A stretch of 64,000 nucleotides of DNA from Chryseobacterium sp. G0186 (GCF_003815675.1 NZ_CP033918.1:2542001-2606000); one strand, 5' to 3'; shown: positions 55,475-64,000, counted from the first letter of the stretch. Notes: generated by a model not told the origin, from the sequence alone. Made by a program: numbers and translations.

Positions 55475-55488
55475 CCTCCAACTCCACT
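55475..55488 (+). repeat. Right attachment site (attR core, 14 bp)
   Basis: Exact copy of the CCTCCAACTCCACT at the ssrA 3' end, marking the right boundary of the island. Confidence 0.9.
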
Positions 55489-55501
55489 CAATATTACTAT
55501 T

Positions 55502-55534
55502 AAAAAAACACTGTAGTCTTTACAGTGTTTTTTT
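55502..55534. terminator. Terminator next to attR (probable original ssrA terminator)
   Basis: 14-bp stem AAAAAAACACTGTA (55502-55515) / TACAGTGTTTTTTT (55521-55534), 5-nt loop. Before integration it would have followed ssrA directly; it also ends the minus-strand luxR gene. Confidence 0.88.
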
Positions 55535-55568
55535 AATAGTAATATTTACTTATTTCGTTAATTTTATT

Positions 55569-56363
55569 TTAAAGTATAAGCAGGCTATGATTCATAGTGT
55601 ACGCAATCAGTTCTGCTGAAGTTTTAGTATTCGTTTTATTTCTAAGGTTACGTTTATGGTTTTCAACTGTATGATAAGATAGAAAAAGTTTTTCAGCAAT
55701 TTCTGGGCTATTTGAACCTTGCGCCATAAGATTCAGCACCTCTTTTTCACGTTTTGTAATAGTGGGCTTTTCAGCATCTATTTTAAGTAACCCCTGATCA
55801 ACGTGCTTAAAGTATTGAACTTCATTATCATTAAAATCTAATATCGAAAGCAAAGGCAGGTTTTTAATAACGAAATGAGAAAGATCATAAATCATAATTA
55901 TAGATGCTTTTACTTCGTAATTAATAATAATTTGATGGGGAGATTGCAGTAATATCCAACGATATTCTCCATTTCTACCTATCATTCTGCCGTAATAATT
56001 GAATATCACATTAGTTTTCCCTTCCGTAAAAAACTTTACAAGTATATCTCTAGTAAAAGCAAATGCCGCCATTATATATTGCCTGTCTTCGGGATGAAAT
56101 AAATTAATAAAAAAATCATTCCCTGGAGTAATCCAATCTTCTTTGTTAAGAGGAGTAAATTGTTCAATATTTACACTGGTTCTTTCAATTCTCAAATTTG
56201 TAGCATTATGAATAAACCAAAAATAAGGTGCTATAGCAAAGCGTTTAGCATTTTTAATTGAATCGTCAAAAGAATCAAGATAATTAGCAGGTAACTCTCC
56301 ATCTTTTTTATCAAAATAATCATTAAATTGATTTATATCGATTGGATGAATTTTTTTTCCCAT
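55569..56363 (-). CDS. PAS-like/LuxR-type transcriptional regulator, copy 1
   Basis: 264 residues. The N-terminal ~190 residues resemble a PAS fold (FINLFHPEDRQYIMAA, GEYRWILLQSPHQII). The C-terminus is a LuxR/GerE HTH: TKREKEVLNLMAQGSNSPEIAEKLFLSYHTVENHKRN. No receiver domain or membrane span, so it probably senses a cytosolic ligand. Very similar to the gene at 56634-57407. It lies just outside the island's right end. Confidence 0.88.
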   Translation of the reverse strand: MGKKIHPIDINQFNDYFDKKDGELPANYLDSFDDSIKNAKRFAIAPYFWFIHNATNLRIERTSVNIEQFTPLNKEDWITPGNDFFINLFHPEDRQYIMAAFAFTRDILVKFFTEGKTNVIFNYYGRMIGRNGEYRWILLQSPHQIIINYEVKASIIMIYDLSHFVIKNLPLLSILDFNDNEVQYFKHVDQGLLKIDAEKPTITKREKEVLNLMAQGSNSPEIAEKLFLSYHTVENHKRNLRNKTNTKTSAELIAYTMNHSLLIL

Positions 56364-56633
56364 AATACGTGTTTCTTCCTTTACAACTATAACTATGCCA
56401 ATGATAAATGATATTTTTTAAAGAATACAAGCTCTTAATTTATGGAATAGAAGAATAAGGTTTTAAAAGCTTTCAGATAAAACAAGAAAACCTCCAAAGT
56501 TAAGGAATACGTGCACCTTTCCTTTTCAATTGTTTTCAATTGAAAAGCCGAGTATATGGAAAAAATTATCTATTGATTTTTTTGAATTAGAAATAATTTA
56601 AGCAAAAATATGGTAGAGATATAAAGCTTTTAT

Positions 56634-57407
56634 TTAAAGTATAAGCAGACTATGATTCATAGTATAAGCAATCAACTCTGCTGAAGTTTTAGTATTTGTT
56701 TTTTTTCTAAGATTACGCTTATGGTTTTCTACTGTATGATAGGACAGAAAAAGCTTTTCTGCAATTTCCGGACTATTAAAACCTTGTGCCATAAGATTTA
56801 GTACTTCTTTTTCACGTTTTGTGATAGTGGGTTTTTCAGTATCTATTTTAAGTAAGTCCTGATCAACATGTTTAAAGTATTGAACCTCATTATCATTAAA
56901 ATCTATTATGGAAAGTAAAGGCAGATTTTTAATAACAAAATGGGAAAGATCATAAATAATAACTATAGATGCTTTTATTTCGTAATTAATAATAATTTGA
57001 CGCGGAGATTGCAGTAATATCCAACGGTACTCTCCATTTCGGTCTATCATTCTTCCATAATGATTGAACACCACATCAGTTTTTCCCTCTCTTAGAAACT
57101 GCATTCGTAGGTTTGTAGAAAAAACAATTGCGGCCATTATATATTGCCTGTCTTCCGGATGGAACAGATTAATAAAAAAATCATTCTTTGAATTAGTCCA
57201 ATCTTTACTCCTAAATGAAGTAAATTTTTCAATATTTTTACTGGTTCTTTCAATTCTCCAATTTATTGCATTATGAATTAGCCAGAAATAGGGCGCTATA
57301 GCGAATCTTTTAGCATTCTTAATTGAATCCTCAAAAAAATCAAAATAGTCAGCAGTCAGCTCACCTACTTTTTTATCAAAATAATTATTAAATTCTAGTT
57401 CATCCAT
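56634..57407 (-). CDS. PAS-like/LuxR-type transcriptional regulator, copy 2
   Basis: 257 residues, alignable end to end with copy 1; the HTH differs at only a few positions (NSPEIAEKLFLSYHTVENHKRNLRKK). The N-terminus lacks the first few residues of copy 1 and starts MDELEFNNYFDKK. Tandem duplication with a 270-bp spacer. TAGTTTTG (57591-57584) lies about 180 bp upstream and could be a -7 element. Confidence 0.88.
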   Translation of the reverse strand: MDELEFNNYFDKKVGELTADYFDFFEDSIKNAKRFAIAPYFWLIHNAINWRIERTSKNIEKFTSFRSKDWTNSKNDFFINLFHPEDRQYIMAAIVFSTNLRMQFLREGKTDVVFNHYGRMIDRNGEYRWILLQSPRQIIINYEIKASIVIIYDLSHFVIKNLPLLSIIDFNDNEVQYFKHVDQDLLKIDTEKPTITKREKEVLNLMAQGFNSPEIAEKLFLSYHTVENHKRNLRKKTNTKTSAELIAYTMNHSLLIL

Positions 57408-57684
57408 TTGATCAATGTTTTTCTAATAAAATAGTTATTAGATGAGGTATGACAGCTATATTCTTAGATAACGACTATTACATCAATAACCACTGATTAA
57501 AGCAACACCACAGTCAGCAATAATATATTATCTAATGAACGGCATTGATAATCAAAACATAGGGTCTGTAAATTTTTAAACAGCAAAACTAAATAAAACA
57601 CCGGTATGTTTAAAAATGATAAAAGATGATAAAACACAAACACTATTATAGAATCAATAAAGAAACAATACCGATGTTAAAAAT

Positions 57685-57942
57685 TTAATTTTTAATACTG
57701 TAATCATATACTGTATCCTCAGTAAGATATAAGTATAGTTTCAAGGTAAATATTCCGAAAAATGATTTCTTCAATATAAAAACGCGTTCATTAGTATGCA
57801 ACTTACCTATCTGATAATCAGTAAAAAAACTTTCCAGATCACTCATTTTTTTGCCAATCAATTCATCTTCTGCCATGATGATGTTTTGATGCCTGTCATA
57901 GAAATAATATTTTTTGTTGAAGTAAAATTTTTTATTATCCAT
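57685..57942 (-). CDS. Hypothetical small protein
   Basis: 85 residues, aromatic-rich start (KKFYFNKKYYFYDRHQN), no signal peptide. No family recognised. It lies 17 bp downstream of the HTH gene 57960-58274 and probably shares its transcript. Confidence 0.5.
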   Translation of the reverse strand: MDNKKFYFNKKYYFYDRHQNIIMAEDELIGKKMSDLESFFTDYQIGKLHTNERVFILKKSFFGIFTLKLYLYLTEDTVYDYSIKN

Positions 57943-57959
57943 CCTAAAAAGTACTTTTA

Positions 57960-58274
57960 TCAGTTATTTTTTATCTTTTTTTTCCAGGCTGCTATTGTAT
58001 TCCGACTTACCTTAAATACTTCAGCCGTATTCTTGTTAGTCATCTTATTTTTTTTCTGGTATTCCAATATTTGAGCTATACTTTCATCATCATAAGACTT
58101 ATGCTTATTATTTGTTTCAGAATCATAAAATAAAATACGGGTAAGGATTATAACATCCAATGATGACAATCTTTCTTTTTCCAAAAAATATTGACAAGTT
58201 GAAAGCTTTTCTGGTTTTTTTTTTGAAATAATATCTGAAAAAATTTTCACATAATCCGGTTCTCTCTTTTCCAT
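57960..58274 (-). CDS. Small HTH protein
   Basis: 104 residues. The C-terminal NKMTNKNTAEVFKVSRNTIAAWKKKI is a homeodomain-like or transposase-type HTH; the helical N-terminal part is unassigned. It may be a regulator or a domesticated transposase DNA-binding part. Neighbour genes on the same strand show related HTH proteins (58602-59024) and a decayed copy. Confidence 0.65.
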   Translation of the reverse strand: MEKREPDYVKIFSDIISKKKPEKLSTCQYFLEKERLSSLDVIILTRILFYDSETNNKHKSYDDESIAQILEYQKKNKMTNKNTAEVFKVSRNTIAAWKKKIKNN

Positions 58275-58302
58275 AATAATTTTACGACATATATATTTCA
58301 GT

Positions 58303-58434
58303 CCATTTATATACTATAGTTTTTGAAGTTCTATAATCTTGCATAACCTAGACTTTAGTTTTTCCCTCTCTTTTCTATAAGGTTTAGAATAAAATCAATA
58401 AATTTTCCCGCATAGTTTTCACATAAGATGGGCT
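58303..58434 (-). pseudogene. Decayed 3' part of an HTH gene like 58602-59024
   Basis: DNA on the minus strand matches the 3' part of the intact gene 58602-59024. Translated pieces read GKFIDFILNLIEK (compare KEIIDFIIDLIEN) and, in another frame, VMQDYRTSKTIVYKW (compare QVIEDYRIPKTTLYKW). A frameshift and a TAG stop interrupt it. The 5' part is not recognisable. Confidence 0.75.
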
Positions 58435-58601
58435 TCATTTACAATACTATGATCTAGTTTTTCTTTTTTATTTGATTACAAACCTCTAAGAGGCCTGCAA
58501 CCAAAATAAAATATATAAAAATGTGTTTTTTTGATGAATAGCTTAATGACAAGTTTGAATTACTTTTTTTCCAAATAATATCTTGGTATTAATAGGTAAT
58601 C

Positions 58602-59024
58602 TTAAGGCTTATATTTTCCAAGCCATTTGTATAGTGTTGTTTTTGGGATTCTATAATCTTCAATAACCTGAGTTTTTGTTTTTTCTCCATTTTCTATCAG
58701 ATCTATAATGAAATCAATAATTTCTTTTGTATAAATATTTTTTCTGAACTTTGGCAGGGCCGATTTTTGTTTTACCCCTGATTGCTTTTTTGTAAGCACG
58801 GGAGCATACAAAATCAAATGCTGAGTATAAATTCTAAAAAAATCATACTCTAAAAGTTTACTCCACCTTAATATAATTTCACAATCCACACTTTTTAAAG
58901 TATACATTTCATTGACTTCATCTTCAGAGCAATTCATGAATTTACAAATGCGGGAAATTTCAATTCCAGATTCTACTACTTCATTCTTAATCATCTGGCC
59001 TATATGTATATTTTTAAAATCCAT
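58602..59024 (-). CDS. HTH protein (transposase-like DNA-binding family)
   Basis: 140 residues. KWSKLLEYDFFRIYTQHLILYAP-type block near the middle (LLEYDFFRIYTQHLIL) is one I recall from a Chryseobacterium/Elizabethkingia family often labelled transposase or HTH protein. The C-terminal KTKTQVIEDYRIPKTTLYKWLGKYK is a clear HTH. No catalytic transposase domain is present. A broken relative lies just downstream (58303-58434). Confidence 0.7.
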   Translation of the reverse strand: MDFKNIHIGQMIKNEVVESGIEISRICKFMNCSEDEVNEMYTLKSVDCEIILRWSKLLEYDFFRIYTQHLILYAPVLTKKQSGVKQKSALPKFRKNIYTKEIIDFIIDLIENGEKTKTQVIEDYRIPKTTLYKWLGKYKP

Positions 59025-59468
59025 TCATTATTTATTTAAGATTAAATTATGAGGTAGCATACAACAGAAGAGTACGAGTTGGCAACTGTAATTTTCTCTC
59101 TTTTCAAACTACAACCCCTTAAAAACATTCATAACCAAATAGTATATATGTTTTACTATGCTATGACTTTATATTAAAATCATTTAAACTCAACAAACAA
59201 ATAACTATATAACAGTTATATAAAAATTTTAAGCTTCTCTATAATGTAATTACATTAATGAAGACTTTTGTAGGACCTCAAACTTGCTGAGATATTCGAA
59301 GCTGCAATACCTATCCCAACTTGTCATTTGATAAAATCACATCTTTTATAAACAGTGCTTCAACACTTAATATTTTTTTATACAATTAATTTAAATATTG
59401 GAGTTAGTACACTCCCTCTAAGAACTATCTATATTAATTTTTAAACATTCTGCATTAATATCATAACC
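59025..59468. other. Non-coding, AT-rich region
   Basis: Part of a 1.2-kb stretch (59025-60222) without an intact gene. No open frame, repeat or strong promoter is visible in this first third. Confidence 0.4.
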
Positions 59469-59494
59469 TATCAAAACTTGAGTTGGTTTTGATA
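59469..59494 (-). terminator. Terminator-like hairpin after the decayed surface gene
   Basis: 9-bp stem TATCAAAAC (59469-59477) / GTTTTGATA (59486-59494), 8-nt loop, immediately past the pseudogene. Confidence 0.6.
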
Positions 59495-59496
59495 TA

Positions 59497-59675
59497 TTAT
59501 TCATCTATCTTATTACCATTAGACTCCAAAGAGTTCCTTGGTACTTCATTTTTAGGTTTGTGGAAATTATCTTAGGAATAATTAAGGGACATGTAGTTTT
59601 TAAATTAATACCTATCCGTCCGAATACATGTGAGGTATATAAAAACATATCCATCAAAATCATTATTTTTTTCAT
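59497..59675 (-). pseudogene. Remnant of a secreted surface-protein gene
   Basis: From the Met at 59675 it reads MKKIMILMDMFLYTSHVFG then RIGINLKT, a degraded form of the signal peptide + QVGINTKT start of the surface proteins. About 20 codons later the natural frame seems to shift: the frame that ends at 59497 reads DNFHKPKNEVPRNSLES. The body is missing. It still has a copy of the TGACAGATATC promoter 115 bp upstream and a terminator, so the transcription unit outlived the gene. Pseudogene status is an inference. Confidence 0.5.
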
Positions 59676-59789
59676 TATTTTCATTTTATAATTAATCACA
59701 ATTTTCAACATTTAATAAAAGCTGTAATTTAATTTAAGTAAAAGGTTTGTGTTTTTTTTTACCGAATTGCTTCAGTATTATCTTGAGCC

Positions 59790-59836
59790 CAAAGTTATTA
59801 GACCGCAAAATCAAAACCTATAGTAGATATCTGTCA
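59790..59836 (-). promoter_or_regulatory. Promoter with TGACAGATATC box, spacing 28, copy C
   Basis: Minus strand TGACAGATATC (59836-59826), 28 nt, TAACTTTG (59797-59790). Same box, same spacing, same -7 type as copies A and B, here before the decayed surface gene. Confidence 0.7.
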
Positions 59837-60183
59837 TTTTTGTTTTAATGAGCTATACTCAAAGATATTAGCAGTTAATATATAATGAAAATCAACAAAT
59901 GCTATTTGGAGAATTATGGTATAAGAGAGACTAATAATGATCTATAAATTTTGAAAAATAAACCTTTTTTGGGCCTTAATGAGTTTGATAAAATCCAAAT
60001 ACAGTTCTATATCACAACAACTTAATATATAAAACAGATCAATTTAACATAATTTAAATCCTTACCTAATACACACGAAATTATAAATGTCTGAAAACTA
60101 AAACACTAAAACACTCCTATCTAAAATGAGAGGTCTCCCACCACAAAAAAGACTAAAAAAATGTTTTATCGTAAAGAATTTTA
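59837..60183. other. Non-coding region before acpP
   Basis: About 350 bp, AT-rich, without a gene. The acpP promoter lies at its right end. Confidence 0.45.
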
Positions 60184-60191
60184 TATATTTG
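60184..60191 (+). promoter_or_regulatory. -7 element of the acpP promoter
   Basis: TATATTTG fits TAnnTTTG, 31 bp before the acpP start codon. The -33 region (GTTTT near 60163) is weak. Confidence 0.65.
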
Positions 60192-60222
60192 CACCATCTA
60201 ACAATTAAAAAAATAATTTACT

Positions 60223-60462
60223 ATGTCAGACATTGCATCAAGAGTAAAAGCTATCATCGCTGATAAGCTTGACGTTGAAGAAACAGAAGTAACTCCTGAA
60301 GCTAGCTTCACTAACGATTTAGGAGCTGATTCACTAGATACAGTTGAACTAATCATGGAATTTGAAAAAGAATTTAACATTCAAATCCCTGATGATCAAG
60401 CTGAAAAAATTACTACTGTAGGACACGCTATCGCTTACATCGAAGAAGTAGTAAATAAATAA
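60223..60462 (+). CDS. acpP: Acyl carrier protein
   Basis: 79 residues. The phosphopantetheine site DSLDTVEL has Ser37; acidic helix II follows. It carries growing acyl chains in fatty-acid synthesis. Followed by fabF with a 34-bp gap, the common acpP-fabF-rnc order. Confidence 0.98.
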   Translation: MSDIASRVKAIIADKLDVEETEVTPEASFTNDLGADSLDTVELIMEFEKEFNIQIPDDQAEKITTVGHAIAYIEEVVNK

Positions 60463-60496
60463 TATTCTTCAACAAAAAAGAAATTAAACAAAGTTT

Positions 60497-61741
60497 ATGG
60501 AATTAAAAAGAGTAGTTGTAACAGGATTTGGAGCAATAACACCAATAGGAAATAATGCAAAAGAATACTGGGAAAATCTTGTAAAAGGTGAGAGCGGTGC
60601 CGCTCCGATTACTCTTTTTGATGCCACAAACTTTAAGACAAAGTTCGCTTGCGAAGTGAAAAATTTCGATCCATTGCAACATTTCGATAAGAAAGAAGCA
60701 AAAAAAATGGACCGAAATACTCAATTGGGGCTTGTTGCTGCTAGAGAAGCAGTAACACATTCCAGAATTATGGAAGACAATGTAGATAAGAACAGAGTCG
60801 GTGTAATTTGGGGCTCCGGAATCGGTGGTTTAGAGACTTTTGAAACAGAGGTTTTAGGATGGGCCAATACGGAAATTCCTAGATTCAATCCGTTCTTTAT
60901 TCCAAAAATGATTGCGGATATCACTCCAGGACACATCTCTATTGAGTATGGATTCCATGGACCGAATTATACTACTGTGTCTGCATGTGCTTCTTCGGCA
61001 AATGCTATAATTGATTCCAAGATGCTGATCCAATTAGGAAAAGCAGACGTGATTGTGTGCGGAGGCTCAGAAGCAGCCGTTACAGCAAGTGGTGTTGGTG
61101 GATTTAATGCAATGATGGCACTTTCTACAAGAAATGATGATCCAAAAACAGCTTCAAGACCTTTTGACAAAGACAGAGATGGATTTGTACTAGGAGAAGG
61201 AGCAGGTTCTATTATTCTTGAAGAATATGAACACGCAGTAAAGCGTGGTGCAACAATTTATGCAGAATTACTAGGAGGAGGTTTAAGTGCAGATGCACAT
61301 CATATGACCGCTCCACACCCTGAAGGTCTTGGTGCTTATCTTGTAATGAAAAGTTGTATGGAAGATGCAGGTTTAACTGCTGATGAAGTAGATCATATCA
61401 ATATGCATGGTACTTCTACTCCATTAGGAGACATCGCAGAATCCAATGCAATTTCAAGATTATTAGGCGAGCATGCCTTTGACATTCAGATTAATTCTAC
61501 AAAATCAATGACTGGCCACCTTTTAGGTGCTGCAGGTGTTATTGAAGCTATTGCTGCATTGGGAACTATTATTCATGGTACTGTTCCTCCTACCATCAAC
61601 CATTTTACTGATGATGAAAATATTGACAGCAGACTAAACTTTACGTTTAATACAGCTGTGAAGAAAGATGTAAAAGTAGCCATGAGCAATACTTTTGGAT
61701 TTGGTGGGCATAATGCTTGCGTTCTATTTAAGAAAATCTAA
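60497..61741 (+). CDS. fabF: Beta-ketoacyl-ACP synthase II
   Basis: 414 residues. Catalytic Cys in SACASSANAI, His in HGTSTPLGD and His in KSMTGHLLGAAG, and the C-terminal FGFGGHNA. It condenses malonyl-ACP with acyl-ACP in chain elongation. Second gene of the operon. Confidence 0.98.
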   Translation: MELKRVVVTGFGAITPIGNNAKEYWENLVKGESGAAPITLFDATNFKTKFACEVKNFDPLQHFDKKEAKKMDRNTQLGLVAAREAVTHSRIMEDNVDKNRVGVIWGSGIGGLETFETEVLGWANTEIPRFNPFFIPKMIADITPGHISIEYGFHGPNYTTVSACASSANAIIDSKMLIQLGKADVIVCGGSEAAVTASGVGGFNAMMALSTRNDDPKTASRPFDKDRDGFVLGEGAGSIILEEYEHAVKRGATIYAELLGGGLSADAHHMTAPHPEGLGAYLVMKSCMEDAGLTADEVDHINMHGTSTPLGDIAESNAISRLLGEHAFDIQINSTKSMTGHLLGAAGVIEAIAALGTIIHGTVPPTINHFTDDENIDSRLNFTFNTAVKKDVKVAMSNTFGFGGHNACVLFKKI

Positions 61742-61750
61742 ATTCAATGA

Positions 61751-62515
61751 ATGGAGTTACAGAAATACTTTTCTAAATTCCTTCTCAAAAAAAGAAAAAG
61801 ACAATTAACGGAGAGAGAACATTTTCTCAGTACTGAGCTTCATAAAGTTCTAGGTACCGAGGTACAAAATATTGCTCTTTACCGTGAAGCTTTTTCTTTA
61901 AAAAATTCTTCTAAAAATCAAGACAGCAACTACGAAAGACTTGAATTTTTGGGAGATTCTGTTTTGGGTACAATTATTTCTTGTCATTTGTTCCAGACCT
62001 ATCCTCAAGCCAATGAAGGATATCTGACACAGATGAAATCTAAGATTGTTAATAGGAAAAACCTTAATAAATTAGGAGAAGACCTTAAGCTTACAGATCT
62101 ACTGCAAAAGCAGAATAATTCTTCAGCTCTAGGTGAAAATATCTCCGGAAACTTATTTGAAGCCTTAATTGGTGCCGTATATTTAGACTTCCATTATGAT
62201 ACTTGCAGAAGAATCATTTTGGAAAAACTCTTGACCCCTTCTGAGATTAATAAGCTTGAAAACAAAATTGTAAGCTATAAAGGTCTCCTGCTCGAATGGA
62301 GCCAGAAAAAGAAAGTCAATATAAAGTACGAAACCTGCGAGGAAATACAGGTAAATAAAGCTATTGTATTCCGATGCCATGTATGGTTGGGAGATGAAAA
62401 AATTGCTAATGCAACAGAAACTTCCAAGAAAAAAGCAGAAGAAAAAGCAGCACAAAGGGCTTTTTATATTTTAAATAAAAAAGAAAATATACTTGGAAAT
62501 TCAAAAACTTTATGA
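61751..62515 (+). CDS. rnc: Ribonuclease III
   Basis: 254 residues. Signature ERLEFLGDSVL (62-72) with Glu65 and Asp69; second catalytic stretch GNLFEALIGAVYLD. C-terminal dsRNA-binding domain ends ATETSKKKAEEKAAQRAFYIL. It processes rRNA precursors and other dsRNA. Starts 9 bp after fabF and overlaps the next gene. Confidence 0.97.
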   Translation: MELQKYFSKFLLKKRKRQLTEREHFLSTELHKVLGTEVQNIALYREAFSLKNSSKNQDSNYERLEFLGDSVLGTIISCHLFQTYPQANEGYLTQMKSKIVNRKNLNKLGEDLKLTDLLQKQNNSSALGENISGNLFEALIGAVYLDFHYDTCRRIILEKLLTPSEINKLENKIVSYKGLLLEWSQKKKVNIKYETCEEIQVNKAIVFRCHVWLGDEKIANATETSKKKAEEKAAQRAFYILNKKENILGNSKTL

Positions 62516-62966
62516 TCTTGATGATATAGAATTTGAAGATATTGCCATAGGATTGGTAAGATTAGCAAAAGATGTACCCGCTCATGAGTTTTTCTACAAA
62601 ATAAATCAAAATAACAACCTCAATTTTTCAAGAAAAAAAGATCTTGTTTTTCATGGGGGGTATTATGACTATTTTTTTCCGAGATTTGAAGCCTACCACA
62701 AGTATTCAAAGACTTGTTTTACCTTTATTTCTAACAAATCTTCAGAAAGTAAGCAAAAAAAAGTTCAAACCGAGCTCTTTACAGAAGAAGAAAACATTAA
62801 ATTTTTATTAAATAATCAGGTAGATGTGGAATATATTCTACATAGTTCGGAACAGTTTCCTGATTTTTCCGTAATTTTGCTCCCTGAAAATCTTGTGTTT
62901 CCAATTCAAGATTATACACTGAGTTCTGATGAGGAACTTTATCAAATTATCCAATATTATGAATAA
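62493..62966 (+). CDS. IPExxxVDY family protein
   Basis: 157 residues from a TTG start; no ATG in frame nearby, and the start overlaps the rnc end by 23 bp. Conserved features: LYDLDDIEFEDIAIGLVRLA near the N-terminus, an NFSRKKDLVF block, and the eponymous region replaced by loosely similar residues. Bacteroidetes-specific family of unknown function, usually between rnc and pyk, as here. The last 8 bp overlap pyk. Confidence 0.8.
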   Translation: MEIQKLYDLDDIEFEDIAIGLVRLAKDVPAHEFFYKINQNNNLNFSRKKDLVFHGGYYDYFFPRFEAYHKYSKTCFTFISNKSSESKQKKVQTELFTEEENIKFLLNNQVDVEYILHSSEQFPDFSVILLPENLVFPIQDYTLSSDEELYQIIQYYE

Positions 62967-64000
62967 GTATTTAAAGAAGACAAAAATTATCGCAACACTA
63001 GGACCTGCTTCTTCATCGAAGGAGGTGATGTTAGATTTAATGAAAGCGGGTGTTGATATTTTCAGAATAAATTTTTCACATGCAGATTACGACTTAGTTC
63101 GAAAAAATATTGAAATAATTAGAGAGCTCAATAATGAGTATGGTTATTCAGTGGGTATTTTGGGAGACCTTCAGGGGCCTAAGCTAAGAGTAGGTGTTGT
63201 AAAGGAAGGTTCTTATCTAAATCCTGGAGATATTCTTACCTTCACCAATGAAAAGATAGAAGGGGATTCTACCAGAGTATATATGACTTATCAACAGTTT
63301 CCACAAGACGTAAAAGTAGGAGAAAGAATCCTTATTGACGATGGGAAACTAATGTTGGAGGTTATCGAAACCAATGAAATAGATACTGTAAAGGCTAAAA
63401 CCATTCAGGGAGGTCCATTAAGTTCTAAAAAAGGAGTTAATCTACCTAACACAAATGTTTCTCTTCCTGCATTGACGGAAAAGGATATTCAGGATGCTAA
63501 TTTCATGCTTGACATGGAAGTTGACTGGATTGCCTTATCATTTGTTCGTCATGCTCAGGATATTATCGATTTAAAGGAGCTTATCAATGCGCATCCAAAC
63601 GGTAAGTTCAAGACTCCAATTATTGCGAAGATTGAAAAGCCTGAAGGGGTTAAAAATATTGAGGAAATTCTAATGGAATGTGACGGATTAATGGTTGCCC
63701 GTGGTGATCTGGGTGTTGAAGTTCCAATGGAAGAAGTTCCGGCTATCCAGAAAAACCTGGTAGAGAAAGCAAGATTCTACTCTAAACCGGTAATTATTGC
63801 TACTCAGATGATGGAAACCATGATCAACAGCTTAACACCAACCAGAGCGGAGGTAAACGACGTTGCCAACTCTGTATTGGATGGTGCTGATGCCGTAATG
63901 CTTTCTGGAGAAACCTCTGTGGGTAGATATCCGGTACAGGTTGTGGAAAACATGGCTAAAATTGTAAAGAATATTGAGACGACTCATTTCTACCAACACA
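62959..64000 (+). CDS. pyk: Pyruvate kinase, 5' part
   Basis: The first 347 codons; the gene runs off the window. MNKYLKKTKIIATLGPASSSKEVM, RINFSHAD, GDLQGPKLRVG and the active-site region IIAKIEKPEG followed by VARGDLGVEVPMEEVP are standard. It converts phosphoenolpyruvate and ADP to pyruvate and ATP. It overlaps the previous gene by 8 bp and is probably co-transcribed. Confidence 0.97.
   Translation, partial: MNKYLKKTKIIATLGPASSSKEVMLDLMKAGVDIFRINFSHADYDLVRKNIEIIRELNNEYGYSVGILGDLQGPKLRVGVVKEGSYLNPGDILTFTNEKIEGDSTRVYMTYQQFPQDVKVGERILIDDGKLMLEVIETNEIDTVKAKTIQGGPLSSKKGVNLPNTNVSLPALTEKDIQDANFMLDMEVDWIALSFVRHAQDIIDLKELINAHPNGKFKTPIIAKIEKPEGVKNIEEILMECDGLMVARGDLGVEVPMEEVPAIQKNLVEKARFYSKPVIIATQMMETMINSLTPTRAEVNDVANSVLDGADAVMLSGETSVGRYPVQVVENMAKIVKNIETTHFYQH

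Larger units (their letters stand above)
35945..55488 (+). mobile_element. ssrA-integrated genomic island with defence genes, ~19.5 kb
   Basis: Bounded by the 14-bp repeat of the ssrA 3' end. It contains an integrase (40315-41607), an excisionase-like HTH gene, a primase-helicase, a serine recombinase, a CI-like repressor region and three restriction/defence modules. It is more AT-rich than the flanking surface genes. No conjugation, capsid or portal genes are seen, so it is likely a mobilisable or satellite-type island rather than a full ICE or prophage. On the far side of attR a terminator hairpin follows, as expected of the original ssrA downstream region. Confidence 0.88.

Noticed and set aside
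35945..55488. Complete prophage or conjugative element
   Set aside because: No capsid, portal, tail, terminase, relaxase or type IV secretion genes could be recognised in the island.
55401..55619. Plus-strand open frame spanning attR
   Set aside because: It crosses the arm repeat, the att core and a terminator hairpin; the peptide looks random.
1..64000. CRISPR array
   Set aside because: No regularly spaced repeats with unique spacers were found on either strand; the periodic DNA in surface genes encodes protein repeats.

Overview
The window looks like a chromosome segment of a low-GC flavobacterium, most likely Chryseobacterium or a close Weeksellaceae relative. Signs of this are secreted proteins that begin with a signal peptide followed by QVGINTxxP, a type IX secretion (T9SS) C-terminal tag, Bacteroidetes-type promoters (TTTG-N19..21-TAnnTTTG), an IPExxxVDY-family gene, and the order rpsU-xerC-hpf-tRNAs / tuf-tRNA-Trp-secE-nusG / rplKAJL.

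Layout. 1-7059 (minus): two copies of a two-gene surface cassette (YadA-head-like protein plus large multi-module protein; the full copy ends in a T9SS tag, the other runs off the window) and one unknown gene. 7333-14561 (minus): rplK-rplA-rplJ-rplL, then three small secreted proteins, then nusG, secE, tRNA-Trp and tuf. 14883-24233: a DUF4394 lipoprotein and a metal-type RND tripartite efflux operon with its two-component system; four phased 11-bp repeats form a likely operator. 24370-25240: seven tRNAs, including a tandem duplication of the Gly-Tyr-Thr block. 25349-26804: hpf, xerC, rpsU. 27674-35333 (plus): four secreted surface proteins, two of them with shared N-terminal halves and unrelated C-terminal halves. 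35547-35942: tmRNA.

35945-55488 is an integrated genomic island of about 19.5 kb, inserted at the 3' end of ssrA and bounded by a 14-bp direct repeat; a second 24-bp repeat lies just inside each end. It carries a tyrosine integrase, an excisionase-like HTH gene, a primase-helicase-like protein, a serine recombinase, a repressor region and three defence-type modules: (1) m5C methyltransferase + PLD-type endonuclease + Z1 helicase; (2) ParB-N4/N6 methyltransferase + PD-(D/E)XK-like nuclease, where the nuclease gene is bracketed by 27-bp inverted repeats (26/27 identical); (3) McrB + McrC + PIN-domain protein. Several small genes have no known function.

55569-59696: two tandem LuxR-type regulators, small HTH genes, one clear HTH pseudogene and a decayed surface-protein gene. 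60223-64000 (plus): housekeeping operon acpP-fabF-rnc-IPExxxVDY-pyk (pyk runs off the end).

The most notable regulatory signal is a TGACAGATATC box found exactly 28 bp before a TAnnTTTG -7 element at three separate places. Two precede surface-protein genes and one precedes the decayed one, which suggests a shared regulon. All functional statements rest on reading motifs and gene context; no database search was possible.
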